Notes under the pieces: generated by a model | Seen by the model: the letters and a program-made list of their open reading frames with translations, nothing else | Told to the model about the DNA's origin: nothing | Databases searched by the model: none | Position numbers and translations under genes: made by a program | From: Cladophialophora immunda | Lineage: Eukaryota; Ascomycota; Eurotiomycetes; Chaetothyriales; Herpotrichiellaceae | NCBI RefSeq assembly: GCF_000835495.1 | Contig: NW_015622541.1 | Location: forward strand, 4,092,001 to 4,156,000 | Direction: 5' to 3' | DNA length: 64,000 nt | Shown here: piece by piece, positions 1-10,545 of the stretch | How the letters are laid out: every line of letters starts with the position of its first letter | How positions within the stretch are numbered: position 1 is the stretch's first letter

Positions 1-1453
1 TGAGGCGGTGGTGATTACGCGAAGGGGCTTGAGCTTTAGATCCAGGGGCCCCCTGGGTAAGAGCCAACAGCTTCATGAGGTGCTGTGGTGCCAAGTCGAG
101 CGATGGTGATGTGACAACAAGATTGGCGAATAAGATATTTGTATTCCTTTCAGCGACGTCTCGGTCTTGTGAGAAGCTCATTGTCTTAGACGGTAGAGTT
201 GTCCTGATGGTTGTCGTGGCCATGGGTACGTACATGATCCTATTCGGGCGAGAATCGTCCTCGTCAAGGCTGACAGAAATCGATAGAGCAGCGAGTAATG
301 CTTGGTGAGCGGTATCTTCCCGCTGGAAGTACATCCGATGGGCAGGCGAGTTTTGCTCGAGCCTATGCAGGTCAATGCCAATTTCGTGGATGACGACGTT
401 GGCGACCAAGGGAAGATTGGCTTGCCGGAGTGACACAATTTCTTTCGATATGCGCACAAAGCTCATGCCGACCTGGATTTCCTGGACGCTCTGAAGGACA
501 GAACGCAGGAACTCTTTTGAGTCTGCCACAGTCTGCACGATAGCCGCCTCACGACTTCCTGGACTGTCCAATTCCTCTGCGACATCCTCAAACGAAATCT
601 CATCGATCGGACTCAGTGCGTCATACTCTTCATAGGTCCTTGGCGCCTTTCTGCCTTTCCGTGAGAAGTGAACCAGCTCATCGACCGGCACGTAGACTCT
701 GCCACCCTTTATCGCGATTGAGGTGTCCCGAAGGCCTTCCCGATCCTTGTAAAGAAGCCCATGCACGTTAATTGTCAGCGCATCGAGTATCTCGATCGGA
801 TCACGGCCGCCGACGCCCATTTGGATACTTTTGACTGTAAAAACCCATTCTGCAGGCTTCTGGTCTCCCAGAGGGTCCTTCTTGTGTCGGAATAGTCGTC
901 CACGGTCGAGGAGCTTTCGTCTGGTGTACACAGCCGCGGTGAAGGTCGAAATCTGAACATAGCCCACGCCAACAATCTCCGCAGATGTGTTGTAGGCACT
1001 GACATCAAACATCCGCAGGAGGTGGATTTTGCGGTGCAGACGTTTGATCTGCTCTTTGATGTTGGTCAACCTCTTCCACAGCTGGCTTTTCCCGCCAGAA
1101 CGCCGGTGTCCATCTGAGCCTTCGCCCAGCTTTCTTTTGGCGATATCCTGTGCGTCTGTCTTTGCCGATGTGTTTTCCAACGCGGTCGGGTCGATGGTGA
1201 CCTTCAAGTCTTCAAACACAATGCTGATCCATGTCGGCTGGGCGAAGGTAGGTCTGCGCAAACTCAATCCAACACCTCGCAAATCTATTCTCAGTCCTTC
1301 TCTTGGAGCGTATGAGATGTGCCTCAGGCTAAAGTAGCCAATGCGCTGAATTGATATGCCGGTTGCAATCCGCAGAATCGCAAGTAGGATAAAGGAGGAC
1401 AAGTAGAGGAGTAGGAGGACGGCCGCGACCGAAGTGACATTGACGAGAGGCAT
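1..1453 (-). CDS. FMP27: FMP27/BLTP2 (Hobbit/SABRE) family lipid-transfer protein, N-terminal part, cut by window edge
   Basis: The minus-strand frame is open from ATG at 1453 to the left edge, about 484 codons without an intron. A TGA lies four codons upstream in the same frame, so this ATG is the natural start. The product begins with a hydrophobic anchor (residues about 5-25, LLLLYLSSFILLAILRIA). It then reads ISIQRIGYFSLRHISYAPR and LRGVGLSLRRPTFAQPTW, which I recognise as the N-terminus of the fungal FMP27/YPR117W family. Family members are bridge-like tube proteins of more than 2,500 residues, anchored in the ER by the N-terminal helix and placed at ER-plasma membrane contacts, where they are thought to carry bulk lipid. 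Only the N-terminal repeating-beta-groove part is visible here. Assignment rests on sequence recall; function is from the family. Confidence 0.85.
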   Translation of the reverse strand, partial: MPLVNVTSVAAVLLLLYLSSFILLAILRIATGISIQRIGYFSLRHISYAPREGLRIDLRGVGLSLRRPTFAQPTWISIVFEDLKVTIDPTALENTSAKTDAQDIAKRKLGEGSDGHRRSGGKSQLWKRLTNIKEQIKRLHRKIHLLRMFDVSAYNTSAEIVGVGYVQISTFTAAVYTRRKLLDRGRLFRHKKDPLGDQKPAEWVFTVKSIQMGVGGRDPIEILDALTINVHGLLYKDREGLRDTSIAIKGGRVYVPVDELVHFSRKGRKAPRTYEEYDALSPIDEISFEDVAEELDSPGSREAAIVQTVADSKEFLRSVLQSVQEIQVGMSFVRISKEIVSLRQANLPLVANVVIHEIGIDLHRLEQNSPAHRMYFQREDTAHQALLAALSISVSLDEDDSRPNRIMYVPMATTTIRTTLPSKTMSFSQDRDVAERNTNILFANLVVTSPSLDLAPQHLMKLLALTQGAPGSKAQAPSRNHHRL

Positions 1454-2658
1454 CCTGGTATTTCAGCACTCTCTGCCAGTGCTCCAACACCGACCGGAAA
1501 GAGGCAACAGAGGTCAGGCGTGCGGTCACTCTTGTCATCTCAGTTCACCGGTAAGATCGCTATTGTCGAGGCTGTAGTCCCTCTGGAGCCACATAGTTGA
1601 CAGAGCGTTTCCCATCACTCTTTGAATTCCACTCCGGACCGAAGCAAGAGGGTATCGACACAAGCGGCGGTGCGAGGGTTTCGAAATCCAAGACGCAGTC
1701 TCCCGGTGCGGGCTGCGGAGGGATTGTCCGGGCTTGCGAGTGAGACAGTAGCGAAGCACAATCGCAATTGCTTCCGACGCGGGGGTTGATATATGACTTT
1801 ATCGCACTTCAATTCAATAGACGGGAGTCATGCGACAGCGAGAGAGAAAGTTGCCGGCGCGCCCGGTCAATATCAATCAAAGCTCATGGTGGAGCAGGGA
1901 AGCGTGGAATGTCGCGAAGGGTGCGGGCCAGGAAATACGATTGGCATCCCGTTCGAGGGCGAACTGGTGGAGGATTCGGAGGTGGAGTGGGCACGCCGCT
2001 CCGGGAAGAATCTCTGCGGCACATAATATGCAGCCAGCAGCCCAAAGCAGCTATCCATTGGTGACTCAGCCTGTGTAAAAGATGAGAAGATGAGTCTAGA
2101 TGATCAAGCTCCAACGCTTATTGAAGCATCCCCTCTTGGTCTATGCTAAAATTTGTGTACATATCATAGTGCAACAACTGACTGCCGCTGCAAGCCAGTC
2201 CTCGATCGCAGCATCTGCCCATCCCAATCCCACCTGTCGAGCTGATCCTCGAGCTAGTTCACCCGGCTTTCTGTTACCACCTCTTCCCTAAATCTCCCAT
2301 TGTTCGCCAACCGCTCATTTGCCTGTTCCCATGTCGTCGCCATCTTTGGCGTGGGCCCTGGCAGGACGGAGCGCATGCCTCGGTAGAGGCTATAAATCCC
2401 GCAAGCTCTTTCCATGGTATAGGTACTTTTGCAGAGCTTGCGTGCTGTTGTTTGCCCACGTGGTGGGTAGTGTTCTGTCGAGGAAACGACCAGTCGGCAG
2501 ATTCCCCATCTTCGAATCTGTTATCAGGGTCGATCCCTGAGATGAGTGTTCCCTGCAGCTTTCTGCTTCATAGATGCCGACACGTTCTTTGTGGTCACAT
2601 GCTGTGTCGTATCCTGATCCACGCGATAGCGAATAATACTAGGTGGCGTTGAATAGTC
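1454..2658. other. Intergenic stretch between FMP27 promoter and Tim17-like gene 3' end
   Basis: About 1.2 kb with only short overlapping open frames on both strands and no recognisable protein. It must contain the FMP27 promoter (right of 1453) and the 3' region of the gene ending at 2659. I see no RNA gene or repeat in it. Confidence 0.5.
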
Positions 2659-3438
2659 TCAGCCCGGACGGGTTTTCGGCTCCTGATATTGAACGTGAAT
2701 GTGTTTGTCCTTTGCCGCTCGCAGGCTTGCTATCTTGTCGTCCAACACAGCAATTTCCGCGTCAACTCTGAGGAGCTTGTCTAAAAGCAAATCCTCGTAC
2801 TCTTTGTCCGACAGAGATTTCATAGGAGAAAACGAAGCGAAGCCGTTTCTCAAACGTGAAGAGAGTTGAGCAATAGACGGGGAGCCTTGCGTGGTATTCA
2901 ATCCTGCTTGGGACAGAGCAGCGACCACCCCAAACATGATGCTACCCGTCACCAGGCTTCCTCGAGGCACTGACTATCGTCAAAACATGGCCATTCTGCT
3001 TTGCATCCGCTACTCACAAAAGGTTGCAATCACGGCTCCTGAACATGAACCTGCAATGCCACTTGCGGCGACTCTGTGCAGATCCTTATCCCGAGATAAG
3101 GGGCCTGCCAGCAGTACACTTCGGCAATCTGGCAAACTATGAGCTGATGCGGATTCAAAATGTGGGCAGTGACACAGACAGAAGAAGGCGGTGCCAGCAC
3201 AGAACCATTGTGTTGCAGAGATTGCAGTATAGGCCAATGGATTCGAAGTCTGAATGAGAGTGCCAGCTATACCGCCGTATGCTGCACCACAAGCCCCTGT
3301 TTGCCATAGTCAATGGATCAGATCCCTGATTGTTCGTCACATGTGTGATTTCGCACCTGTCGCAGCTCCAACATAGAGGGCCGGCACAAACGGCTTCCAG
3401 AAGATATCTCTCCTGACGTTAGGCTGCTCCTCGGACAT
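2659..3438 (-). CDS. Small Gly-rich membrane protein, Tim17/Tim22-fold-like, four exons
   Basis: Spliced model, minus strand: exons 3438-3357, 3296-3180, 3128-3018 and 2969-2659, giving 206 residues. All three introns have GT donors (GTGCGA, GTCTGT, GTGAGT) and AG acceptors, and the phases agree. The N-terminus MSEEQPNVRRDIFWKPFVPA leads into small-residue membrane stretches: AAYGGIAGTLIQ, then RVAASGIAGSCSGAVIATF, then LVTGSIMFGVVAALSQAG. The C-terminal 60 residues are charged and helical (SLSDKEYEDLLLDKLLRVDAEI). Gly/Ala-rich paired helices of this size resemble the Tim17/22/23 superfamily, which includes TIM translocase subunits and complex I NDUFA11. I cannot say which branch it belongs to, and a mitochondrial inner membrane location is inference. 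It is divergent from the eIF4B gene, with 418 bp between start codons. The 51-nt middle intron is in frame and free of stops, so retention would add 17 residues. Confidence 0.7.
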
Positions 3439-3856
3439 GGCGCATGATCCAGGCCTCGGGACTCTGTACGAAGACGAAAGGAATGGTACTAGAACGGTGG
3501 GCGGGAATGGATGCGCCCTTTCAAGTCGGAGATGCAGGATCGCGCCAAGCCCCCAACTTGGCCTGGTGCGTCTAAACCCAAAGTGGCATTGGGCGGGTCG
3601 AGGAAAGAAATGGCCGGACAAACTTGCCTGCAGAGTCTCTCCTACCGCCCGCAAATCTTTCAAGACTTTCGTGCACATCGACTGCGCCGCCAACCACAAG
3701 GCGCTGCACCTCGTCTACTATCAAACAACATCAATTTCAGGCTTCTGTCTGGTCGAAGTGCGTTCAGCGACGTGCTTGGGCTGCGACATCCGACTCGCAT
3801 TTTCGAATCCACCAAGGGACGTACATATTTCGTGCGTCGGCTGATATTTCGCAATC
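3439..3856. promoter_or_regulatory. Divergent promoter, Tim17-like gene / eIF4B
   Basis: The 418 bp between the two opposed start codons must hold both 5' UTRs and promoters. Open frames cross it on both strands (for example 3511-3915) but resemble no protein and run over both start regions. No specific factor site stands out to me. Confidence 0.45.
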
Positions 3857-5831
3857 ATGGGTACGAGCACCTGGCGGCATTCAGCGCACAGCCTGCGCAA
3901 TCGGTGGTGTCGTGAGGCTCACTTGCTAACATGTTCTAGCTCCCAAAAAGAACCAAAAAATGTCCCTCGGGACCTTCTTGCAGGATGAGAGTGCGTTCAC
4001 CCGCCGCTGGATGCAGGCGACCCTGGTCGCTAACGGTTGACAGATTATGGCTCCTGGGCAGATGAGATGGAGGATATGCCCCTTCCTAGTAAGCACTCTG
4101 CGTACACGATGAAACCACCAAAGGGCAATGGACGCTGACTTGGCGGTTGCAATAACAGCCTCCGACACAAGGCCGAGCTATGGATCAGAACGACGTGCAT
4201 TTAGCACGACTACTGGCATGGGCAATGGCTATCCAGGTTAGTCATCGTCTTTCGGATCACCGAACAGAACAGAGGGCTGACTGAAGGCTGCCGCCACAAA
4301 CAGACCGACGAGACACATACCCTGCAAGAGAACAACTCCCCCTCCCTACGCAACCCCCCTTCACTGCACATCTAGCAAATCTATCCTTCGACGCCACACA
4401 GGGAGATATAAACGATTTCTTTAGAGACTGCCAGGTTACAAACGTTCGCATTGTGGAAGACAAACAAGATCGCAAGCCCAAGGGATTCGGTTATGTTGAA
4501 TTTGCAACTTTGGATGGTCTTAAGGCTGCATTGGCTCTCAGTGGGAGCAACCTGGCTGGTCGCCAGGTTCGTGTTAGCGTCGCCGAACCACGTGAGTTAT
4601 CAACGCTTCTTTCCTGCGACGTGAACTGACTGTCTGGCTAGCAAAAGAAAGGCATGAGACCCGCGATTTCAGCGACTGGTCAAGAAAAGGACCTCTTCCA
4701 GATTTGCCAAATCAACGCAGAGTGTCCGACCGACCAGGAGGCTATGGCGGTCGCAGCTTTGATAACATGTCCGACGCCGGAAGTGAGAGAGGCCATGGGA
4801 ACGAACGTGGCCACCGGCGCGGATTTGGGCCGGAAGGAGATGGAAAGGTTAGGGACTTCTCGAATTGGGAAAGAAAAGGCCCATTGTCACCAGTCACTCC
4901 CGGACCCACGACTCTGCGGGAGGGCGGGAGACAAGGAAGCAAAGAAGGCTACAGCTTCCGCAAGAATTCGCCGTCCTGGGGAGAAGCGAGATCACAGGAC
5001 GGGTCTCGACCCCCACGACGCGAATACGCCGAACGCCCTCCTCCTGAGCGGCAGCCAACAGCACCGGAACTTGATAATCAATGGCGCTCTCGAATGAAAC
5101 CTGATTCTGCCAAAGCGCCAACTCCCGAAGCCAGCGAGCCCTCCTCTCCTGCGGCGCCGCCGGCCCCTGCAACAAGGCCCAAACTGAATTTACAGAAGAG
5201 GACCGTTTCTGAAACGGATCCCGTGGCATCCCCAGCTGCGATTTCGGATTCCAAATCGAGCCCATTTGGAGCAGCTCGTCCGGTCGACACGGCGTCCAAA
5301 GAGAAGGAAGTTGAAGAAAAGCGCCAGCTCGCTCTTCGACAGAAAAAGGAGGCAGAGGAAAAGGTCAAAGCCGAAAAGGCTGAAGAAAAAAGACTGGCAA
5401 AGGAGAAATCCGAGTTGGACAAGGAGCGCGTTAAGGATGTGCCCAGCAAAGAGAGCAAGGAGCCCAAGGAAGCAAAGGACTCCAGTCCGGCGAAAGAAAA
5501 CGGCGAGGACAACGCTCAACCGACGCCCAAGTTTGACATTCTGCGTCGGGCCGACTCGGGCATGAACGATATGGTTGCCGATGATGAAAATGATGCGGAG
5601 GGAGAAGAACAGCCTCAGCCGACGGACGACAAAGCGGTCAAACCCAAGGAGATCGTGCAGACCCCTACTTCTGCAAAGACCAACGGTTCTTGGAGGAATG
5701 GACCGGCCGCCCAACCTCCCGCAGCCAGCACTGCTACTGAACTGGAGGAGGACGGTTGGAGCACAGTGTCCAAACCGCAAAAGCAACGTAATAACCGACG
5801 ATACGGCCCGTCGAGAGGAGCCGCGTCCTGA
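3857..5831 (+). CDS. TIF3: Translation initiation factor eIF4B (TIF3 homologue)
   Basis: Six-exon model: 3857-3860, 3940-3990, 4044-4088, 4159-4236, 4304-4591 and 4642-5831, giving 551 residues. The start MAPKKNQKMSLGTFLQDE is typical of fungal eIF4B. A single RRM lies at about residues 78-155, with RNP2 AHLANLSF and RNP1 KGFGYVEF. After it comes the low-complexity region (RDFSDWSRKGPL, Gly/Arg/Ser-rich), then a highly charged Lys/Glu coil of KEAEEKVKAEKAEEKR type at about residues 355-430. The C-terminus DGWSTVSKPQKQRNNRRYG is also family-like. eIF4B stimulates eIF4A helicase and binds the 40S subunit during mRNA scanning in the cytoplasm. The first coding exon is only 4 nt (ATGG). All introns are GT-AG and phase-consistent. 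Identification is confident; the exact 5' splice choice is inferred from the frame. Confidence 0.9.
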
Positions 5832-7658
5832 TGCAGGATCAAAGTGGCAACTCCAGGCCGTGCGAAGTTTGAACGCAGCACACGCTGCACCAGAAGTTTG
5901 TTGTACGGTCTTTTGTACATCTACTCGTCTCTCACCATCTCTGGCCGACCTGCGTCTTTCGAAGTACAGTCGGTGTGGGAAGGCAGATCTCAGCAATTTT
6001 GGCTATTCTCCAGTGTTCGTGCTTTTTCTCAAAAATGCAAGGATTCGGGAGTCTGCTTGCTTTGTCCAGCATGGCGGAGTTAGGGTAGGACGAAAGTGCG
6101 GAATTGTAGCCAGAGCAAGTCTGTGACAGGCATGGGATCGAGGCTTCGGGGAAAAAATATTTGAAGAGACAGGCTCTCGACTCGCACTTACATGTTCACT
6201 CAAGGCTGGCCAAATACAACAGACCACATCGCCTTCTAGATGGATCATAGAACTAGCATTGATTTCAAGACGGGTGTTCATTTCGAGTCCTATGCCCGCC
6301 CTATGCGACCCGGCAGCCTGTCATCCGTCACCAGTGAGGTCCGCTCCAGGTCCTCGTTGCCCACTAAACTTAGAGATAATGCCTACCATACAGTATTCCA
6401 TTTTACCCACCATGTCGACAACTACTACATAGCATTAGTCAGCATGGCACATAGAACGAGTGCTCTATGAACACAACTTATCCCACCGTGAATGGAGACA
6501 AGTGGACCCACAGAAGGAGTAATGCCAGCCTGGTCAACACCATATCACTAGCTAACCGCTACGTAAAGACTTTGAGTCGAGCACAGTACAGTGACTAGGC
6601 TTCTAGCCTAGACGAGCTATCGCAAGCTACAAACATGTGGGAATTGTGGTTGGATCAAGCATCCTACGTTACAACTCAACGCAGGTTGCAGTGCCCTGTG
6701 GTTTCTGGCATCACGCACGCCCCAGTTGCCCCTCTTCCCTTTGCGACTGAGCCTCTGACCCTCTACCCCGTGGACCATGCCATGGGATCCGCCCAAGTGC
6801 ACGGAATCGGGACACTCTGGTGAAGGTCTGAAAAGGTCTGGGGGCAGGCGCGGCTGTGCAATCTCCAGTGCAATCCCCAGATTAATACTGCCTTCGCTTC
6901 TGTCCATTCACAGCAGCTGAAATCAGGACCTTTTTGGGACCAGGCAGGATATGTTTGGGTGAGTGGCAACAGCTCTCCCTTCATGATCAGGGAGTCGCGA
7001 TATAATGTGTGATCCAGTAAGAGCGCCGCTTGTGGTTACACAACGCCAAAGCGATTGTTCTGGAGCCTGGAAGACTTCTTTATTTGAACGGATGCGAAGG
7101 CAGCAGGGACCCAAACTGCAAGCCCAGTGACAGAGACGCCTTCAGCCATGTGCTAAGCCGCGAAGGGAGCAGGGTCGGTTCCAGCGGCGATTGGCATTGT
7201 CGACTTTGGCCCTATCAAAGCCTGAAACAAACACATCAGCCACAATAAATTTGTATAAGGATACGAGCCGCGACATCTTCACGCTAAACCAATGCTTTCC
7301 GTTTGCATCATCTGGTGTAAATGGTCAATGCTGATTGCTCCAAATTGCAGGCGTCAATCAGATTCGCAGACCGCTATTGCAGGGATGCAATTTGTCAAGG
7401 GCATTCGCCGAGACAAGGCTTTCTCCAAGTCGAACCGCTGTGAGGTTGCGTGCCTGGCGCAAAGTAACTGTGCGAAGAGGCTTAAAATGCTGCGAGGTCG
7501 CCGTCAACACTCAATCAACTCCCTCCACTACATGGACAAGGACGAAAGATAGATTCAGGTGGATAATGGTTTCTTAGTGGTCGGATTGGACTGATCGAAG
7601 AGACCTCTTCAATCGTGTACCAATCCACTTCGAAAGTGGCAATCATCATACCAGCACC
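5832..7658. other. Intergenic, 1.8 kb, no recognised gene
   Basis: Short open frames only (up to about 100 codons), none with family resemblance or consistent splice structure. The left end is the eIF4B 3' UTR and the right end the promoter of the membrane protein gene at 7659. I looked for tRNA B-box sequence (GGTTCRANNCC) and did not see a convincing one. Confidence 0.4.
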
Positions 7659-9856
7659 ATGTCATCAGTCAGCCTTGCCCCTTTGTCCGGACGACTGTTT
7701 ACACCACCATTCCCAGACGAATCGCAATCACTCGACGAGGACGCTGCTCGAGACGATGCCTCCAGGACTAGCCTCACGCCCTCAATCACTCAAGCAATTC
7801 AGGTGACTCGCCGCTTTCATCTCTCGAAGTGGGAACTAATTCTGCATGCTGGCTCCATCGTGTTCACCACTGCCGTCCTCTATCTCTGCGCCACTGAGGT
7901 CTACTTTGAAGACATCACGAAACCAAATATCAACACCATTTTAAATACGTTCCAGTTCGTTGCTGCTCTTTACAGTGTGATGATAGATATTTCCGACGGG
8001 GCTATTGTCGTCTATTATCTCAAATACGAACTCTACCGGGGAACGGGCCTTCGCGCAGGCCTCTTACTGGCTCCGTTCCAGATCGGGTCGCTGCAAATGC
8101 TCTTCGAGAGACACTTTTGGAAAGCAGTCTTCGCGAGTCGGAACACATTAAGGACGTATCTATTTGGTGCTGGAATATCCTTTTTGATTGTCCTTCAGGT
8201 GCTTATAGCTCCATCCTCGGCTATTCTGATTGTCCCTCAGCTCCAGTGGTGGGAATTCGATAATCCATTTGGCACAACAGGGGGTTCTCTTACCTCAATC
8301 AGTCACATTCAACCCTCTGGCCACGCAAAATAACAGGGGCAATTGTGCCGTCTCAGTGCGACGGGGGAAAGCTCTACGACATACCCCCAAAATGCCCATA
8401 CTTCAAATACACTGCCATAACAAGGTGGGTTTCAGAGTATGCAAACCAGTTTGCCGATCCAAATATTACCGCCTTAACAACGAGCAATACTCTTCGATAC
8501 CTTGGTGGTAACCCATACATTCTCGACGAGAAAACAAATTACTCTGTGGCTAGCACCGGGATGAACCATGTTACCCGTTCTCTGGGAGATATATGGACCT
8601 TTGCTACAAGGAATAAGAGAGTGTCCATGCGACATATCTCGCGACCAAAAATCACGGTCTCGTCGCCTGACTCATCAAAGCCTCTCATGAGACCACTGGT
8701 TCGGACGGAATGCAGCCCTGCTGTCGACATAACTGATGTCGACGAAATGTTCGAGGTCACGTTCCCGGCCGACCAGCTCCGACCCTCACCTGGTCAATCC
8801 TTCGCCCCTACCATATCTCAAGTCGTCAACATAACGCGCTACAGGACATCATCTTATCCCGTGGCGTACTTTATAGACCTCTCCAAGACTACCAGTCAAC
8901 CGCTGACGGGAGCGCTATTCGGCATGAAATTCAGTAGTGCAAAGGATTTCTCACTTGAACGTGACGAGGCTGTTGGACTCATCGCGTGTACTCTGACTGC
9001 CCACTGGGGTCCAACGTTTATGTCGATAGACCCAAATGTTGACAATGTCGTTATGCCAGACTACCCGAACCCGTTGGATATAGTCAATTCCCCAGAGCTC
9101 ATGCAGCGTGCACTTGGAATCGATCTTGAGCACAGTTACACTCAACGTGTGAATGCACCGCTTAAAGGTCTCAAGGTTAATGTCTTGGAGTACGAGATTG
9201 CTGGCATTCTCCCCCACTCAAACTTTTCGGAACCCTTCGATGGGTCATGGAATCACAGGTGGTCATGGGTAGTAGCTACCGTGCTGTCCATGCAAATGAC
9301 TGATGCATTGGCCCGGACCAAGACAGTTGTCGCGTCAATGTATACGTATTGCTACCTCTGCCCGGATCAAACGAACACTAACTATACTGGGAAATCCGCC
9401 ATCATGAATCTTGCCAACCAAAATGTGGCGAAAGACAATATCAAGACAACAATTTCGGAGGCAGATTGGGCCAGCTCTATCGTAAATCAGCCAGACTTGT
9501 ATACCCCCGTCCAATGGACCGTCCAGAGATACGGCTACGGTTGGAGCCTAAAAGGAACCACTGCGGTCTTGGCTGCCGTGGTCCTTCTGATCCAAGCATC
9601 CGTACTTATGGGCTATCTCTTAGCCCGCATGGCTTGGAGATGGCCCTTTGAAGGATGGGATAGCCTGTGGGAACTTGTGGCTCTGTTGCACAAGTCGCCG
9701 AACATTCCAGAGCTGAGCGAGCTGGCCATCGGTAAATCAGCGAGCAAAGCCTATGAGACGCCTTTGGCGATCAGAGAAGACTCCGATGGTGAACACGCGG
9801 TGTTGACGAAGGATACAGACTCGAGGATGTTAAGGATTGGCACCAATTATGGTTGA
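7659..9856 (+). CDS. Fungal polytopic membrane protein of unknown function, apparent one-base frameshift near 8280
   Basis: Two abutting open frames encode one protein. The first (from ATG 7659) has an N-terminal cytosolic tail, then membrane segments at about residues 51-70, 75-95, 130-150 and 168-195, ending in the signature APSSAILIVPQLQWW. The second frame (open through 8345-9856) carries a large, probably extracellular domain with sites such as NIT, NYS and NFS. It ends in one membrane helix (AVLAAVVLLIQASVLMGYLLA) and a cytosolic tail. This architecture, with a PSSAxLxxPxLxWW motif before the ectodomain, is that of a large uncharacterised family of filamentous fungi. The frames join at a run of five G (8280-8284). 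One more G would give an uninterrupted protein of about 732 residues reading through GGFSYLNQSHSTLWP. No credible intron explains the switch. It may be a sequencing error or a recent null allele. Confidence 0.75.
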
Positions 9857-10545
9857 CTTGGGTAAAGTCGTGCAGATACTCTCCATCTCTCTGTTTTATA
9901 CGGCGCAACGGTGTGAAGGCTTTGGCGCTTGGGAATCGTCTCTATCTCATAGCCAATACGGAGTGCAGTCTTTCTATACATCAAGGTAGTTGCTATAGCC
10001 CCACAACACCGCCTATAAATCTTGTATTCCTCCTCGTGGGACACCCAGTGTGCTGGCTTTTTCTATCAGACATGTGCTTGGCCAAGAGAGAAGGTTAGCT
10101 GAGTGGATAGATTGGCGGAACGACACATCCGGATTCCAGAAAAAGAGAATACGTTTGTTAATGTTGGACCAGAGGAAGTGGCAACGCCAAAGGCTCGCGG
10201 ACTACGACTCGAAGGCAGAACTTCGAGAGCCCTCAGAAGGCAGCGAGAGCAGAAGGTGAGCCGAGGATAAGGAAAGCGGCGAGCGGCTAGTCCGAATGAG
10301 AAGGCAGACAATGGGGTTTTCATGGTCATGAATAAGATCACGTGCTATTTGGGTATTAAAGAAGCGAGCGCCGTCTGGGCCAATCAACGCCAGAGGCAGT
10401 GGTCGCCAAGGCCACAGCCAAAAATTGAAGCCGCTGGACCTCGAACGCAGAGCGAAAAAAAAAGTCACCAAAACGATGACTCTTTGACTCAAGCGACCAG
10501 AATCCCCACCAACCCTTCACCGCATCATGAGATGGAGTACAGACG
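9857..10545. other. Intergenic, 3' end of membrane protein gene and TFC3 promoter
   Basis: Contains the 3' UTR of the upstream gene and the upstream region of TFC3. There is a purine-rich stretch with a run of nine A at about 10455-10463. Short open frames (for example complement of 10202-10492) have no protein-like features. Confidence 0.4.

Noticed and set aside
1768..2114. Several overlapping ORFs of 60-98 codons on both strands
   Set aside because: All are mutually overlapping in different frames, Arg/Gly/Ser-rich and without splice or family support.
5190..5996. Minus-strand ORF of 268 codons opposite eIF4B
   Set aside because: It is the complement of the Lys/Glu-rich eIF4B coil, which yields a Phe/Leu-rich shadow; eIF4B is certain on the plus strand.
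8246..8280. A 35-nt intron (GTGGTG to CAG) to explain the frame change in the membrane protein
   Set aside because: Too short for a fungal intron, has no branch site, and would remove the conserved WW of the family signature.
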